A DNA stretch of 64,000 nt from positions 62,001-126,000 of the forward strand of contig CALGRX010000008.1 in the NCBI GenBank assembly GCA_937880755.1, in the 5' to 3' direction. The notes beneath the pieces are model-generated. The model was given only the letters and a program-made list of their open reading frames with translations, searched no databases and was not told the origin of the DNA. Of the stretch, positions 44,885 through 53,142 are shown one piece after another. This DNA comes from an uncultured Clostridia bacterium (GTDB lineage Bacteria; Bacillota; Clostridia; Christensenellales; UBA3700). Each line of letters opens with the position of its first letter. The first letter of the stretch is position 1. The translations under genes and the position numbers were made by a program.

Positions 44885-45510
44885 TTTTAAAGCCTCCTTT
44901 GTGTAAAGGGAGGTGGCTTGCCGAATGGCATGACGGAGGGATTGTCCTATTTTGTCATTCAGAGGCTTGCGTGCAAGCCGTGGGAATCTCGTCCGTTTTG
45001 TCATTCCGTTGTGTACATTTTGCGTTAGCAAAGCCGTAGCGACTCTCGTCCTTTTGTCATTCCGTTGTGTACATTTTGCGTTAGCAAAGCCGTAGCGACT
45101 CTCATTCGCTTGAATAGCCGTCTCTGTGCAAGGGAAGGGTGTCTTACGGCATATCTACTTCGTTATGCTTTGTCGAGTTTGCGGTTGTGCTTAGTCACAT
45201 ACAAGAAGTATGCTCCTGTCGCCCAATCCTCGCTCTCCTCGCCTAACTTGTGCCTATGCCGTAAGAAAACCGCGGTAGCGGTGGAAGGGTTGTCAAATCC
45301 TGATTCCATCCTTTGAGAGTACGACTAAATCTGCGCAAGCGACCTATAGGTCGTGCGCCGCAGGTTTACGAGTGGTCGTAGATAGGGAGCGAGCCAAACG
45401 CTAAACGATGATTGCACAAAACGTGCAATCGAGTCAAAGTGACGGCGAGCGACCGTGCAAGGGAGAGTGGCTCGGCTTTGCCGAGACGGAAGGGTTGCCA
45501 AATCCTATAC
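44885..45510. repeat. Repeat tract (families B, A and C)
   Basis: Family B copy at 44890-44955, family A copies at 44955-45110 including a 51-base direct duplication (tcattccgttgtgtacattt...), a family C copy at 45145-45262 and further stems such as GGCTCGGCTTTGCCGAG at 45469-45485. No gene supported from 44722 to 45598. Confidence 0.7.
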
Positions 45511-45598
45511 TTTGGGAACACGACTAAAATGGGTTGAAAAAGATTCACTTGATGGTGCGTATTTTTCTTTTAGTTGCTTATGTTGGCTGTAATCTTAC

Positions 45599-45769
45599 TT
45601 ATAATGCTTTCGGTACAATACAATATGTATACGTAACGTTCCAACTTTCATTTGGATCAACGGTTGCAGGTCTTATTCCTGCCAACCAATAAAATACTGC
45701 GGATACGCCGTCTACAACTTGTAGCAAAAAGCTACAAAGCGACCACCACAATTCATTTATATCAAACAT
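45599..45769 (-). CDS. 56-residue putative small membrane protein
   Basis: Short frame MFDINELWWSLCSFLLQVVD..., with one hydrophobic helix (about residues 8-30, ending FYWLAGI) and a polar tail with TVDPNES. It starts 13 bases after the lipoprotein gene on the same strand, with no strong RBS. The helix followed by 'GI.P.TVD..E' is loosely like the N terminus of TrbL/VirB6-type conjugation proteins, so it could be a remnant of one. Real coding status is uncertain. Confidence 0.4.
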   Translation of the reverse strand: MFDINELWWSLCSFLLQVVDGVSAVFYWLAGIRPATVDPNESWNVTYTYCIVPKAL

Positions 45770-45782
45770 TTACCTGCCCTCA

Positions 45783-46418
45783 CTAAGCCTTAATATCTTC
45801 GATTACTGCTTGAAAATTGCTTATCGTAAATTCTACGTCTGTGGCAGTATAAACATAATTATATTTTTTGCCGAATATCGTTCGTTTATAATCTAATGCA
45901 TCATCCGGCACTTCTTCATATCTATTCGTTTCAATTCTAAAATTTGGATATTCGTTATCAATCAAATCTGTTATTATTTCATCTATATAAAAAGTAATCC
46001 TAACCTGCGTGTTTGCACTCAATGTTATCTCTTGTTGAGCAAAATATTTAGTATTACTTGGATTATCTGTTAATAATGCAAAATTGATAGTACAATCTGT
46101 TTGAGTTTCTACTACAAACATAAAAGACCTCATTTTCTTATTATCAGTTATCAAATCGGTTTTAATTTTAGCCGTAAAAGAATTAAAATTATTTGCTGAC
46201 ATTAACGTCTCATAATTAGCATTCTGAACATAATCTGTTTCCCAAACCGTGTCTTTATTATTATATTTATGAGTAAACACAGCACTTACACCGTCCATAA
46301 ATTCGTCTCGATTATAAACATTTCCCCCGGTATTATTGATACTGTCACAACCAATGACAGATATTGCGATAATCGCAATTAGCAACGCTGCTATAATCAT
46401 AATAAATACTTTTTTCAT
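45783..46418 (-). CDS. Lipoprotein of unknown function
   Basis: 211 residues from MKKVFIMIIA. The upstream in-frame ATG overlaps the GAGGAGG ribosome site and is not the start. Signal with lipobox SVIGC (Cys about residue 24). The mature part is a polar, Asn/Thr-rich, probably beta-rich domain. No family recognised. AT-rich with AT-ending codons compared with neighbours, as is the next gene, which suggests acquisition by transfer. Confidence 0.75.
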   Translation of the reverse strand: MKKVFIMIIAALLIAIIAISVIGCDSINNTGGNVYNRDEFMDGVSAVFTHKYNNKDTVWETDYVQNANYETLMSANNFNSFTAKIKTDLITDNKKMRSFMFVVETQTDCTINFALLTDNPSNTKYFAQQEITLSANTQVRITFYIDEIITDLIDNEYPNFRIETNRYEEVPDDALDYKRTIFGKKYNYVYTATDVEFTISNFQAVIEDIKA

Positions 46419-46452
46419 ATAAATAGGCCTCCTCATTCTATTTAGTTGCTTA

Positions 46453-46482
46453 GTTATTTTGTTATGTTGTTATTTTGTTATT
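46453..46482. repeat. AT-rich direct repeat, copy 1
   Basis: gttattttgttatgttg... followed by a second gttattttgtt: a 27-base unit found again at 47054-47080 with one change. Each copy lies some 20-40 bases upstream of a start codon on the minus strand. Confidence 0.7.
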
Positions 46483-47032
46483 CTAACACATTTCCTGCAA
46501 TATTATCTTTTATATCCGGGCGTTTAAGTAGTCCTGCAAAATCCTTATAATCTTCCTTATTTGCATAATCTACTTTTACACCCCTTCTATTCAATTCTTC
46601 CCAAACGCAGTAGGAAAAACGACAGTTTTCATTTTCTCTTAGCCAGCTAACAAGTTTATCATCTTCCCACGTTAAGTCCGGAGCAGGTTTCATTCGCTCA
46701 ATTTCGAGTCCTGCTTTTATTCTTTCAATAGTATCAATAGCCTCGTCGTACGATATTGTAAAGTCATTTTGGTAATGTTCGTCGATATAATTATCGTACA
46801 TACAAACACGTCGTCCAAAATATTTAACCTCGTCTTCATCAACCACACAATAGCATTTACCACATTGTAGCAACAACAAATCCGGAGACGGACCTATTCC
46901 TTCTATTTGCGGCACTGATGTTTTATGGACCACCTTCCACGTATTCTTTCTCCAAGCCTTCTTATAAATCTTTGCAATCTTTTCAAGGCTTGACTGTGCA
47001 ATATTTCCTTGCTTAGTATATTTAATTCTCAT
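46478..47032 (-). CDS. Hypothetical protein of unknown function
   Basis: 184 residues, soluble, with scattered Cys (LLQCGKCYCVV near residue 56, where CGKCYC may bind metal) and acidic C-terminal helices. No family recognised. It is the first gene of a small minus-strand group with the lipoprotein and the 56-residue ORF, divergent from an Xre regulator. Base composition is more AT-rich than the surrounding metabolic genes. Confidence 0.65.
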   Translation of the reverse strand: MRIKYTKQGNIAQSSLEKIAKIYKKAWRKNTWKVVHKTSVPQIEGIGPSPDLLLLQCGKCYCVVDEDEVKYFGRRVCMYDNYIDEHYQNDFTISYDEAIDTIERIKAGLEIERMKPAPDLTWEDDKLVSWLRENENCRFSYCVWEELNRRGVKVDYANKEDYKDFAGLLKRPDIKDNIAGNVLE

Positions 47033-47053
47033 ATCCTACCTATCCTTTTTTTT

Positions 47054-47080
47054 GTTATTTTGTTATATTGTTATTTTGTT
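47054..47080. repeat. AT-rich direct repeat, copy 2
   Basis: Second copy of the unit at 46453, upstream of the 184-residue gene. Confidence 0.7.
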
Positions 47081-47136
47081 TTAGTGTTGTTTTAATCCGC
47101 ATATTTTTAACCACTTATTATACCTATTTATTATAT

Positions 47137-47185
47137 TAGGTCTTTTGACCTATGTCAATACTTTAGACCTAAGATATCGTATACT
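47137..47185. promoter_or_regulatory. Candidate Xre operators and promoter
   Basis: Palindrome TAGGTC-N4-GACCTA (47137-47152), a further half-site GACCTA (47166-47171), and a -10-like TATACT (47180-47185) ending seven bases before the Xre ATG. It lies between divergent transcription units and is a natural place for autoregulation. Confidence 0.55.
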
Positions 47186-47191
47186 TATCGT

Positions 47192-47392
47192 ATGGAATAT
47201 ATTGACGTCTTGCAACAATTGATGTATGAAAAGGGCTATACGCAACAGGCTTTGGCGGACGTGTTGGGGGTAAATCAAACGACGGTCAGCCAATGGTTGC
47301 TTGGCAAAAAGAAGCCGGGGTACAACAGCATAAGACTGATATACGAAAAGTTTGGGATAGAGCCCAACGACCTATTCGGAGTAAAAAATTAA
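47192..47392 (+). CDS. Xre/Cro-type helix-turn-helix regulator
   Basis: 66 residues, essentially one HTH_3 domain: YTQQALADVLGVNQTTVSQWLLGKKKP is the five-helix Cro/C1 pattern. No effector domain. No Shine-Dalgarno is visible and the -10 ends seven bases before the ATG, so the mRNA may be leaderless. Likely controls itself and the divergent three-gene group. Confidence 0.85.
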   Translation: MEYIDVLQQLMYEKGYTQQALADVLGVNQTTVSQWLLGKKKPGYNSIRLIYEKFGIEPNDLFGVKN

Positions 47393-47413
47393 GACGGCGA
47401 GTTGCCGTCTTAT
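47391..47413. terminator. Bidirectional terminator between xre gene and glpK
   Basis: Stem AAGACGGC (47391-47398) and GCCGTCTT (47404-47411) with T-rich flanks on both strands. A second palindrome GTCGACACGTATCGAC lies at 47435-47450, followed by T5 on the plus strand. Confidence 0.75.
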
Positions 47414-47453
47414 TTGTTGATATTTTGCGTTTTTGTCGACACGTATCGACTTT

Positions 47454-48941
47454 TTATTGATATTTTGCTCTTGCTACGCTCTCGAGCCAACCCATTATAA
47501 GTTTCTCGCGCTTATCCTCTTGCATTGACGGACTAAACACTCTGTCTATCTCTCTATCCGTCTTGATATCGTCTACGCTTTTCCATACGCCAACGCCCAA
47601 ACCCGCAAGATAGCAAGCCCCGAGCGCCGTCGTTTCTACCACCTTTGGTCTTACCACGTCCGCCTTGAGCAAATCGGCTTGGAATTGCATCAGCACGTTG
47701 GACACGCAGGCTCCGCCGTCCACGTTGAGCCCCCTAATATCTTGTTTGAGGTCGTTCTCCATAGCGTGTACCACGTCAAAGACTTGGTAGGCAATGGACT
47801 CGAGCGCGGCTCTTACGAAGTGTTCTCTCTTGGTGCCTCGGGTAATTCCGCATACCATGCCTCTTGCGTCGGCTTGCCAGTGCGGTGCACCTAAGCCCAC
47901 GAATGCCGGTACTATGTACACACCGCCCGTGTCGTGGCATTTCTCCGCTATCTCGTCGGCTTCTTTGGCGTGAGATATGAGTTTCATCTCGTCTCTAAGC
48001 CATTGCAACACCGCACCGCCGACAAATACGCTTCCTTCTAAGGCGTATTGCGGTCTGCCGTTTTGTTCGCTGGCTATCAAGGTGGTCACCAAACCTCTGC
48101 GAGATACCACCGCCTTGTCGCCCGTGTTGACTAGCGTAAAGCAACCCGTGCCATAGGTGTTTTTACCTTCGCCCTTGTTGATGCACAAGTGTCCGAACAA
48201 AGCCGACTGTTGGTCGCCCGCCACGCCCGAAATAGGCAACTTCGCCCCCACGACATTAGGGTCCGTGTAGCCGAACAAGCCTTTGGACGGTTTGACCTTA
48301 GGCAACATACTCTTAGGAATGCCGAACAAACTCAGCAGTTCGCCGTCCCACTCTAGCTTGTGAATATTGAAGAGTAGCGTCCTGCAAGCGTTGGTGTAGT
48401 CGGTGGCGTGAACTCTACCTCCCGACAATCTCCACATAAGATAGGTGTCTATCGTACCGAAGAGCAGTTCGTCCCTCTCGGCTCTTGCTCTCGCGCCGTC
48501 CACGTTGTCGAGTATCCACTTGATTTTGCTTGCCGAAAAGTACGCGTCGATAGGAAGTCCCGTCTTGTCGTAAATCTTTTGCTCCAAGCCTTGCTTTTTG
48601 AGTTCGTCGCAATAGTCGGACGTTCTACGACACTGCCAAACGATAGCGTTGTAGACGGGTTCGCCCGTGTTTTTGTCCCACACCACCGTAGTTTCTCTCT
48701 GGTTGGTGATGCCCACCGCGACCACGTCGTCGATTTTTATCTCCGCCTTTTGTATCGCCTTGACCAAAGAATCCAATTGCGTACGCCAAATATCTTCGGG
48801 ACGATGCTCCACCCAACCCGGGTGCGGATAGATTTGCTCAAATTCCGCTTGCGATTTGGCTACGATATTGGCTTTGTCGTCAAAGACGATAGCCCTCGAG
48901 CTGGTCGTTCCTTGGTCCAGCGCAACTATATATTTACTCAT
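47454..48941 (-). CDS. glpK: Glycerol kinase
   Basis: 495 residues, usual length 495-505. FGGY-family kinase that phosphorylates glycerol to glycerol-3-phosphate with ATP. ALDQGTTSSRAIVFD at residue 6 is the first phosphate loop, GVAGDQQSALFGHLC and LEGSVFVGGAVLQWLRD are family signatures, and NVDGGACVSN binds adenosine. Last gene of the glp group, 124 bases after the DUF1667 gene. A hairpin lies in that gap. Confidence 0.96.
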   Translation of the reverse strand: MSKYIVALDQGTTSSRAIVFDDKANIVAKSQAEFEQIYPHPGWVEHRPEDIWRTQLDSLVKAIQKAEIKIDDVVAVGITNQRETTVVWDKNTGEPVYNAIVWQCRRTSDYCDELKKQGLEQKIYDKTGLPIDAYFSASKIKWILDNVDGARARAERDELLFGTIDTYLMWRLSGGRVHATDYTNACRTLLFNIHKLEWDGELLSLFGIPKSMLPKVKPSKGLFGYTDPNVVGAKLPISGVAGDQQSALFGHLCINKGEGKNTYGTGCFTLVNTGDKAVVSRRGLVTTLIASEQNGRPQYALEGSVFVGGAVLQWLRDEMKLISHAKEADEIAEKCHDTGGVYIVPAFVGLGAPHWQADARGMVCGITRGTKREHFVRAALESIAYQVFDVVHAMENDLKQDIRGLNVDGGACVSNVLMQFQADLLKADVVRPKVVETTALGACYLAGLGVGVWKSVDDIKTDREIDRVFSPSMQEDKREKLIMGWLESVARAKYQ

Positions 48942-48978
48942 ATTTTTCCCCTTATATCAGTGTATTTGGTTGCGTTTC

Positions 48979-49022
48979 GTGCAAAAATTTCGCTAATAAT
49001 TTCCCTTTCTCGATTTTTGCAC
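48979..49022. other. Inverted repeat in the glpK leader
   Basis: GTGCAAAAAT (48979-48988) and ATTTTTGCAC (49013-49022) form a 10-bp stem around a 24-base loop between the DUF1667 gene and glpK. There is no U tract, so it is more likely an mRNA processing or stability element than a terminator. Confidence 0.5.
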
Positions 49023-49065
49023 TATTGTGTCACATATTGGTATCGCCGATTGATTTTTGTGATTT

Positions 49066-49428
49066 TTATTGCTTTTTCGGCACGGTTTTGGTGACTACGA
49101 AGTCAACCCCGCTACCACAAACGTTCTTCACCGCCACGTCGCCTTCGTGCACGGGCGCGTCGAGAGTTATGCCTTTGAGTGCGTCGAGCGAGTCGAAGAT
49201 GAGCTTTTTGTCAATACTCTCACTCGTCTTGACGGAAGTCATATTGATAGTTCCGCCGTTGACTCTCACCACGCTCGTCACCATTCTCTTAGGACAAATC
49301 ATCTCGTCCTTGGCGTACTTAGCGCCTCTGGGACAGGTGTTGCCCGTGACTTTGATATCGTTTAGGTCATTTGCGTCGACTTGCAAGTGGCAACCCATTG
49401 GACAACAAATACAAATCATCTCTTTCAT
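49066..49428 (-). CDS. DUF1667 Cys-rich protein of the glycerol operon
   Basis: 120 residues. Cys motifs ICICCPMGC, GNTCPRG and MICPKRM give six Cys able to hold an iron-sulphur cluster or zinc. DUF1667 genes stand beside FAD oxidoreductase and GlpA-like genes in many Clostridia, where the product is thought to serve as a small electron-transfer subunit of an anaerobic glycerol-3-phosphate dehydrogenase. One base separates it from the oxidoreductase. Confidence 0.9.
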   Translation of the reverse strand: MKEMICICCPMGCHLQVDANDLNDIKVTGNTCPRGAKYAKDEMICPKRMVTSVVRVNGGTINMTSVKTSESIDKKLIFDSLDALKGITLDAPVHEGDVAVKNVCGSGVDFVVTKTVPKKQ

Positions 49429-49429
49429 T

Positions 49430-50689
49430 TTATGCCTCCTTTAGGCTGACAACAACCTTGCTTGCCTTTTTGATTTTATCCAGATGCGTAGCGTTGAGAG
49501 ATATGGTTTCCATTTCTCCCGGTGCGACGATAGGTCTTTTTTTGCTAAAGATTTCTTCGCCGTCTGCCTCCACTACCAACCTCTTGTTCCTAAAGACGTT
49601 GGACACTCTCATCTTGAGTTTTAGGGTAGCGCAGTCGGTTTGTCTGGATATCTTTTGCGGAACGACGTATCTCACTCCGCCCGTAGCACTCACGTCAACG
49701 TAGTCTTTGGCTACCTTGCCCTCTCTGATATACGCCACGGCGCGTCTGCCCGCAAGTTCACTCTCCTCGCTTACGAAGTCTACGAGGTCGTGCACGTGCA
49801 ATATGTTGCCACATTGAAAAATTCCTTCCACTGCCGTCATCATATCGTCGTCGACTATGCCTCCTCCCGTAATCGGACTGAGTTCCACGCCCGCCATCTT
49901 GGACAGCTCGTTCTCGGGCAACAAGCCCACGCTAAGTAGCAAGGTATCGCACTTGATTTCTTCCGCCGTCGACATGATAGGGTTGAGCTTTTCGTCCACT
50001 TGCGCAATAACTACGCTGCTCACTCTGCCTTCGCCCTTGATATCCACCACCGTGTGTGAAAACTTGAGCGGAATATCGTAGTCGTTGAGACATTGCACGA
50101 TATTACGGTTGAGACCGCTACTGTAAGGCATCAATTCTACTACGGCTTTGACTTTAGCCCCCTCGAAGGTCATACGGCGAGCCATAATCAAACCTATATC
50201 TCCGCTGCCGAGGATAACCACCTCTTTGCCCACCATATATCCGTCTATGTTTACGAGCTTTTGCGCCGTGCCCGCAGAGAATATTCCCGCGCATCTACTG
50301 CCCGCGATATTGATACCGCCGCGAGGTCTTTCTCTGCAACCGCACGCCAATATTATTGCCTTTGCCTTGTATTTTGCCAAGCCTTCCGCCTCGCTCACGC
50401 AAGTGATAACCTTGTCCTTGGTCACATTGATAACCGTTGCGCCGAGCTTATATTCTATGCCCCTTGTGACAACTTCTTTGACGTATCTGCCTGCGTATTC
50501 GGGCCCCGTCAGTTCCTCTTTGAAGGTATGCAGACCGAAACCGTTGTGAATACATTGGTTGAGTATTCCGCCGAGATTGGCTTCTCTCTCCAATATCAAT
50601 ATATCTCTCTCGCCCTCGTCGTACGCCGCCTTGGCAGCCGCAAGACCGGCAGGTCCACCGCCTATAATAATCAAATTCTTCTCTATCAT
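49430..50689 (-). CDS. FAD/NAD(P)-binding oxidoreductase of the glycerol-3-phosphate operon
   Basis: 419 residues from MIEKNLIIIGG. This start overlaps the upstream stop as TAATG, and the longer frame is unlikely. FAD-binding GGGPAGLAAAKAAYDEG near residue 9, a second Rossmann motif VVILGSGDIGLIMARR near 160, and a GD motif 'GIFQCGNILHVHD' near 295. With the GlpA-like protein and DUF1667 it probably forms a complex that passes electrons from glycerol-3-phosphate to NAD+ or another acceptor. Confidence 0.9.
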   Translation of the reverse strand: MIEKNLIIIGGGPAGLAAAKAAYDEGERDILILEREANLGGILNQCIHNGFGLHTFKEELTGPEYAGRYVKEVVTRGIEYKLGATVINVTKDKVITCVSEAEGLAKYKAKAIILACGCRERPRGGINIAGSRCAGIFSAGTAQKLVNIDGYMVGKEVVILGSGDIGLIMARRMTFEGAKVKAVVELMPYSSGLNRNIVQCLNDYDIPLKFSHTVVDIKGEGRVSSVVIAQVDEKLNPIMSTAEEIKCDTLLLSVGLLPENELSKMAGVELSPITGGGIVDDDMMTAVEGIFQCGNILHVHDLVDFVSEESELAGRRAVAYIREGKVAKDYVDVSATGGVRYVVPQKISRQTDCATLKLKMRVSNVFRNKRLVVEADGEEIFSKKRPIVAPGEMETISLNATHLDKIKKASKVVVSLKEA

Positions 50690-52113
50690 TACTTTACCCT
50701 CCCGATGAGCAAATTGGAGCCTTTGCCAAACTTGGTCACGTCTTGCATATCGACGCCCGTCTCTCTTGCCAAAATCTCCATAATTCTCGAGGTGCAGAAT
50801 CCCGATTGACATCTTCCCATGCCCGCGCGCGTTCTTCTCTTGACGCCGTCAAGGTCCTTTGCTCCCAAAGGTCGGTTGATACTGTCGACTATTTCGCCTT
50901 CGGTAACGACCTCGCATCTGCATACCACTTTGCCGTATAGAGGGTTTTCGGCGATAGCCTTTTCTCTCTCGTCGTCCGACATCGTAGAGAATTGTTTGAT
51001 ACCCTTACGGATAGGGTTGAAGTCGGCGTTGACGCCAAGCTCCAAATATTCGGCAACTTCCTTTGCTACGTGCACGGCTATGGCAGGGGCGGAAGTAAGT
51101 CCCGGAGACTCTATGCCCGCCACGTTGTAGAAGCCTTGCTTGGCGCTCATTCCTATCACGAAGTCGCCCTCTACGTTGTGCGCTCTAAGTCCGCTAAACT
51201 GAGTGATAACCATTCTCTTATTGAGACTTGGCACACTCTGACACGCCTTGGAAAAAGTTTCGTTTAGCCCGTCAACGGTGGTATAGGTGGAGAGCTTGTC
51301 GTCTACGTCCAAAGCCGTAGGTCCTAGCAAAATATTACCGTGAGTGGTTGGCGTAACCAAAATGCCCTTGCCCATTGCGGTAGGAAGTTGGAACAAAGTC
51401 TTGCCTGCAATATAGCCGACGGTCTTGTCAAGCAACATATATTCGCCCTTTCTCGCCACGATTTTTATCTTGTCGTCGCATACCATATTGTTGATTTCGT
51501 CGGCAAAAACGCCCGCGCAGTTGATAACGAGGTCGGCAGAGTAACTGCTTCCGTCCTCACATTCTATAACCCACTCGTCAGACTGTTTTATGGACGTAAC
51601 CTTTTTGTTAAATTCAAAACTTACGCCGTTGGTATATGCATTTTCCGCATAAGCAATAGTCATCTCGTACGGACCGACTATGCCCGAGGTAGGCGCAACG
51701 AGTGCCGCAACTACCTTGTCGCTAACGTAAGGCTCTATCTCTCTCACCTTGTCGCCCATCAATACTTCCAAGCCTTCGACTCCGTTTTTGATACCCTTTT
51801 GATACAAAGCCGTGAGAGCAGGGAAGTCTTGCTCGTCAAAGCACAAGACCATAGCACCTATTCTCTTGAAAGGGAAGTCGAGTTCTTTTGAAAGACGGTC
51901 GAACATTGGATTGCCGAGAATGTTGAATTTTGCCTTCAACGTACCCGGTTTGGCGTCAAATCCTGCGTGCACGATACCCGAATTGGCTTTACTCGTGCCA
52001 CAAGCAACGTCGTTGTTGCTTTCTAGTACCAAAACGCTTGCGTCGTATCTCGACAACTCTCTTGCTATCGAACAACCTATTACGCCCGCGCCGATGATGA
52101 TAATTTTTTTCAT
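50689..52113 (-). CDS. glpA: Anaerobic glycerol-3-phosphate dehydrogenase subunit A-like (DAO fold plus BFD-like iron-sulphur domain)
   Basis: 474 residues. FAD-binding IIIIGAGVIGCSIARELS at the N terminus, DAO-type substrate domain, then a C-terminal Fer2_BFD-like domain with VCRCEVVTEGEI and MGRCQSGFC, whose four Cys bind a [2Fe-2S] cluster. Oxidises glycerol-3-phosphate to dihydroxyacetone phosphate. Operon order glpA, FAD oxidoreductase, DUF1667, glpK is a standard Clostridia cluster. No glpF transporter is seen. RBS AGGAGAG. Confidence 0.9.
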   Translation of the reverse strand: MKKIIIIGAGVIGCSIARELSRYDASVLVLESNNDVACGTSKANSGIVHAGFDAKPGTLKAKFNILGNPMFDRLSKELDFPFKRIGAMVLCFDEQDFPALTALYQKGIKNGVEGLEVLMGDKVREIEPYVSDKVVAALVAPTSGIVGPYEMTIAYAENAYTNGVSFEFNKKVTSIKQSDEWVIECEDGSSYSADLVINCAGVFADEINNMVCDDKIKIVARKGEYMLLDKTVGYIAGKTLFQLPTAMGKGILVTPTTHGNILLGPTALDVDDKLSTYTTVDGLNETFSKACQSVPSLNKRMVITQFSGLRAHNVEGDFVIGMSAKQGFYNVAGIESPGLTSAPAIAVHVAKEVAEYLELGVNADFNPIRKGIKQFSTMSDDEREKAIAENPLYGKVVCRCEVVTEGEIVDSINRPLGAKDLDGVKRRTRAGMGRCQSGFCTSRIMEILARETGVDMQDVTKFGKGSNLLIGRVK

Positions 52114-52137
52114 AATTCTCTCCTATTTTATGACCAA

Positions 52138-52166
52138 ATTATACCACACCTATTTTTCCTTTTCAA
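52138..52166 (-). promoter_or_regulatory. Sigma-A promoter of the glp operon
   Basis: Minus strand TTGAAA (52161-52166), 17 bases, TATAAT (52138-52143). Confidence 0.85.
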
Positions 52167-52380
52167 TAGGTAAATTGTTTTTAATATAAGAAAAGCGATA
52201 CAAAATTTATAATTTTGTCCAAAATAGTAATCCTTTACCTAATCTACGCCCCGTCAGCGAAAAATCACGTCGCCAAAGCCGCCCTTTCCTACACCGATAT
52301 TTTGTAAAATACTCCCAATTTCTAATCCAAATCTTGCATAATCGACTCTTACTTTGCACACTATAGCGATAGGAGGAATT

Positions 52381-52812
52381 ATGGATAAGCAATCTGAAAA
52401 ACTCATCAAAAAGTGTAACAACGGAGCAAAAGTTGCTCTTAACACTTTAGAATGTATATTACCTTATTTACAAAAACAACAAATAAAAACCATGGTCAAC
52501 GACCTAACCATTCGCCATAGAGATTACGTTGAAGAAACCAACGGCGCTCTTTTGTCCCAACAAGTCAAGCCTAACAGTCCGTCGCCTATCGTGAGAAAAA
52601 TGGCAGGGATGGTCACCAAAATGAGACTCAAAAAAGGCGCTTCCGAGCAAAAGGTAGCCATGATGATAATTAAGGGCGCAGACAAGGGCATTGCACAAAT
52701 CAACGTGGAACTTTCAAATAGATACGCAGCGAGCGAGACGGCAAAAAAGTATGCTCACAAGCTCATTGCCTTGCAACAAGACCTTATCAAATCTTTGAGA
52801 ATTTTTTTGTAA
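52381..52812 (+). CDS. Helical protein, DUF2383/ferritin-like candidate
   Basis: 143 residues from MDKQSEKLIK. AGGAGG is four bases upstream. Entirely helical, basic, with no membrane segment. The pattern of four long helices (CNNGAKVALNTLECIL..., QIKTMVNDLTIRH...) is similar to DUF2383-type four-helix bundles, but metal residues are not obvious. Upstream GCATA and CACTATA, 18 bases apart, look like a weak forespore sigma-G promoter, which would make it a spore protein. A palindromic terminator follows. Confidence 0.6.
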   Translation: MDKQSEKLIKKCNNGAKVALNTLECILPYLQKQQIKTMVNDLTIRHRDYVEETNGALLSQQVKPNSPSPIVRKMAGMVTKMRLKKGASEQKVAMMIIKGADKGIAQINVELSNRYAASETAKKYAHKLIALQQDLIKSLRIFL

Positions 52813-52826
52813 TAACTCAATTGTTG

Positions 52827-52853
52827 AAAAACTCGATACGTATCGGGTTTTTT
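52827..52853 (+). terminator. Palindromic terminator with CGATACGTATCG core
   Basis: ACTCGATACGTATCGGGT flanked by A5 and T6, 15 bases after the preceding stop. Confidence 0.75.
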
Positions 52854-53095
52854 GAACAAATAATCGAGTTTTTTCTAACACTGCAATAGACAAAGACTCA
52901 AATAACTAATTCGACGGCAAAAAGAATTATGATATAAATATGGGCTTGAAAATGGCATTTTTTCAAAAAAATCGATGTTCGCACAATTTTTGCATATTTT
53001 TTGACGCGACTTAAAGCTCTAAATAGCATATTTTTTGCAATCAAAAATCAAAAAATAGCGACAAGTATTGAGTTTTTAGCCTCTAATAATCGTTG

Positions 53096-53124
53096 TAATA
53101 TGTCGAAAAGTCCTTGCATACAAT
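53096..53124 (+). promoter_or_regulatory. Sigma-E-type sporulation promoter of yabP-yabQ
   Basis: TAATATG (53096-53102), 14 bases, CATACAAT (53117-53124). The -10 equals the sigma-E consensus CATACAnT and spacing is right for mother-cell sigma-E. No sigma-A pattern is better. Confidence 0.75.
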
Positions 53125-53142
53125 ATCAATAAGGAGAAAAAT

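Noticed and set aside
44628..44906. 92-codon frame upstream of adhE
   Set aside because: AT-rich, Phe-rich translation of the promoter and operator region with no RBS.
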